From Fimihabitans intestinipullorum (GTDB lineage: Bacteria > Bacillota_I > Bacilli_A > RF39 > UBA660), in contig DVML01000036.1 of assembly GCA_018714965.1 (NCBI GenBank), forward strand, positions 1-15,431: a DNA stretch of 15,431 bases, in the 5' to 3' direction. This document shows positions 13,950-15,431 of this stretch, in pieces. A program made the translations under genes and the position numbers. The notes under the pieces are model-generated. The model was given only the letters and a program-made list of their open reading frames with translations, was not told where the DNA came from and ran no database searches. Within the stretch, counting starts at the first letter, position 1; each line of letters begins with the position of its first letter.

Positions 13950-14372
13950 TTACGACATATTTAAACACGCTTGATACGTCTCTTGATTTTTATCTACAAC
14001 CTTGATTACTTTGCTATCTACAAGGGTAATTTGCTTGTCATCGAAAAACAAAGCACCACTGAAGTACCCTTCTACTTGTATCAAATCCATACAATCAGGA
14101 AGGTTTCCCTTCATATCTAAAGTCCATTCGTAATCGTTTCGAATCTTATTTAGATTTTTCGTCTCTCCATATAATCCTTTCATCTCAATATCTTGTTTCA
14201 ATCCCTCTATAAATTGAGTTGCCAAAAGTTCATATGCCTTATTTTCTGTTTCATTCCTTTTTTCTACTACTTTCTTTGCATGATCTTGGTATTTCGTTAA
14301 CACTTGAAATCCCACTGCCATTACGCCACATATTATCAGTAAAGCAATTACCATAACTATAACTTTTTTCAT
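13950..14372 (-). CDS. Small membrane-anchored extracytoplasmic protein, unknown function
   Basis: The 140-residue product starts MKKVIVMVIALLIICGVMAV, one hydrophobic helix (about 3-24) acting as signal anchor, and the remaining 115 residues should lie outside the membrane. The first half is helical and highly charged (KYQDHAKKVVEKRNETENKAYELL). The second half looks like beta strands (EWTLDMKGNLP, GYFSGALFFDDKQITLVDSKVIKVVD). Two cysteines near residues 93 and 136 could form a disulfide. I do not recognise a family. The ATG lies 4 nt after the stop of the DHHW gene, and its AGGTGA ribosome-binding site includes that stop codon, so the two are translated as a coupled pair and probably act together at the cell surface. 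Confidence 0.8.
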   Translation of the reverse strand: MKKVIVMVIALLIICGVMAVGFQVLTKYQDHAKKVVEKRNETENKAYELLATQFIEGLKQDIEMKGLYGETKNLNKIRNDYEWTLDMKGNLPDCMDLIQVEGYFSGALFFDDKQITLVDSKVIKVVDKNQETYQACLNMS

Positions 14373-14376
14373 TTTA

Positions 14377-15431
14377 TCACCTAATTTCTAACCATGCGTT
14401 ATTTTGATCGATATGATTCATCGTCGCTATGTATAGAAGATCTGTAACTGTCTCATGATCTTTGACCCAATCACTTAAATTCTTTGCCTCATCAACATTT
14501 AACACATATACTTTTTCGTAATGTTGACTTAGGAATGGAACAATTTCATTCCCGCTATCATCCTTGACGATCAAAAGTTCTTTCCCATTATGGACCTCAG
14601 GATTGGTAATCGTTATCTCTCCATCATCTTCTCCTAAAAAAAATCCTTTTTTATGAACTTGTTTTAAATAATCATTCTGATAAAACGTATCTTTCTCGTG
14701 TTCTTTTTTCGTATAAGAAACTTGATACTTCGGTTCATCTTTTACAAATTGATAGATCGTATCCGCAGGAATTGTTCCATCTAACGTCTTATAATATAAA
14801 TCTCCATAATACGTTTCCGATATTTTTTTAATTTCATATTCCGTCATCGGAACTGACTCGATATCATTTTTTTCACAATATTCTAAATATGCATAATATG
14901 CTCCATAGCTCGTCCAAGTAAAATCTGTTCGATAGTAAAGTGGATAATCATTTTTCTTTCCCGTCAATGTCTGAACGAGATTGATATCGTTAATCGCGAG
15001 ATTATAATATAATTCGTTCATCTCTTCTACTTCCGAACTAGATACGTGATCTGGTAGATACTCTTTATAAATACTTGATTTGGATGGAATCAGCATCAAC
15101 GAACTATTGATGTAATTAAATTTTTCTTGCGCTTTATTTAATGTTTGAATCATTTTCTTTCCGTTCGTCTGAGGCTCCGTCTTCTCTACTAATTGATCCT
15201 GTTTTCCAAAATAAACATCATTTTTCTCTTTTATCCCGAATGCTTGTTCTACATTGGTTGCAATCTTGCGAAACGACGTACGGAGTGGAAAATGATCTTC
15301 TAAATACCTTTGATAATCTTTTGCGTAATTTCCATTCCATAATTCCGCCATCGTAAGATTAGGTTTCTGCTCTAACTTTTTATCCTCTTCGCTTGAATAG
15401 TTTTCACTTCCTAGCGATAGATAAAATAAAA
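14377..15431 (-). CDS. DHHW-family (AlgX/AlgJ-like SGNH) protein, 5' end outside the window
   Basis: The reading frame runs open to the window edge. Upstream of the ATG at 15351, in-frame residues LFYLSLGSENYSSEED, then KKLEQKPNLT, match the usual family lead-in (SEEE...L...P), so that ATG is internal and at least 350 residues are visible. NYAKDYQRYLEDHFPLR is the family's other mark. Relatives are membrane-anchored SGNH hydrolase-like proteins tied to acetylation of surface polysaccharides, often beside an MBOAT acyltransferase. The signature DHHW is DFTW here (YYRTDFTWTSYG), and the usual KDSYGN serine block reads KDDSGN, so the catalytic His and Ser appear lost. The fold seems kept (VPFLSQHYEKVYVLN). 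A non-catalytic, binding role is inferred. It is coupled to the small membrane protein that follows. Confidence 0.8.
   Translation of the reverse strand, partial: LFYLSLGSENYSSEEDKKLEQKPNLTMAELWNGNYAKDYQRYLEDHFPLRTSFRKIATNVEQAFGIKEKNDVYFGKQDQLVEKTEPQTNGKKMIQTLNKAQEKFNYINSSLMLIPSKSSIYKEYLPDHVSSSEVEEMNELYYNLAINDINLVQTLTGKKNDYPLYYRTDFTWTSYGAYYAYLEYCEKNDIESVPMTEYEIKKISETYYGDLYYKTLDGTIPADTIYQFVKDEPKYQVSYTKKEHEKDTFYQNDYLKQVHKKGFFLGEDDGEITITNPEVHNGKELLIVKDDSGNEIVPFLSQHYEKVYVLNVDEAKNLSDWVKDHETVTDLLYIATMNHIDQNNAWLEIR

Noticed and set aside
14377..15351. ATG at 15351 as the true start of the DHHW gene
   Set aside because: The frame stays open for 26 more codons to the window edge and the upstream residues match the family lead-in (SEED...L...P). 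No ribosome-binding site precedes this ATG.

Overview
The window looks like a chromosomal stretch from a low-GC, endospore-forming Firmicute of the Bacilli/Erysipelotrichia type. The coding sequence is AT-rich, ribosome-binding sites are strong AGGAGG/AGGTGAT types, sigma-A promoters are near consensus, both tRNAs encode their CCA, and three sporulation genes (spoIIIAH, gerE, gerM) sit together. The species cannot be named from this. I see no phage, insertion sequence, CRISPR array or other mobile DNA. Apart from two genes cut by the window edges, the genes are intact, and no intergenic gap exceeds about 240 bp.

Layout. (1) 1-3204, minus strand: the first 35 codons of a probable ZIP metal transporter, a four-helix membrane protein of unknown function, and a large LytR-CpsA-Psr (LCP) cell-wall protein carrying an extra substrate-binding-like segment and a PASTA domain. 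Each complete gene has its own promoter and terminator. (2) tRNA-Cys at 3440, plus strand. (3) 3572-5407, minus strand: a GntR(YtrA)-type repressor, ABC ATPase and ABC-2 permease in an overlapping operon, with an inverted repeat inside its promoter that is probably the repressor operator. (4) 5576-7449, plus strand: spoIIIAH, gerE (with a sigma-K-like promoter) and a two-domain gerM. (5) tRNA-Arg(UCU), then a FemX/MurM-type peptidoglycan bridge enzyme. (6) 9006-15431, minus strand. In order of transcription this holds a DHHW-family SGNH-like protein (start outside the window), a small membrane-anchored protein, an RNase J-family protein, a helical-repeat protein, miaB, and L-lactate dehydrogenase.

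Functional themes. Envelope and peptidoglycan work recurs (LCP-PASTA, FemX, the DHHW pair). The sporulation trio groups SpoIIIAH with GerM, which in Bacillus subtilis belong to the same mother-cell/forespore channel, and with GerE, the late mother-cell regulator. RNA metabolism is represented by the RNase J homologue, MiaB and two tRNAs.

Most notable points. The RNase J homologue is full length but has lost at least four of its expected metal-ligand or active-site residues, so it is probably a pseudo-nuclease. The DHHW protein has likewise lost its signature His and probable Ser. The two tRNA transcripts seem to start with matched 17-nt hairpins at the same distance from the promoter. Many terminator stems overlap the stop codon. 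spoIIIAH stands apart from the rest of the spoIIIA operon. The 252-residue protein upstream of miaB contains a degenerate 28-residue repeat that I do not recognise.
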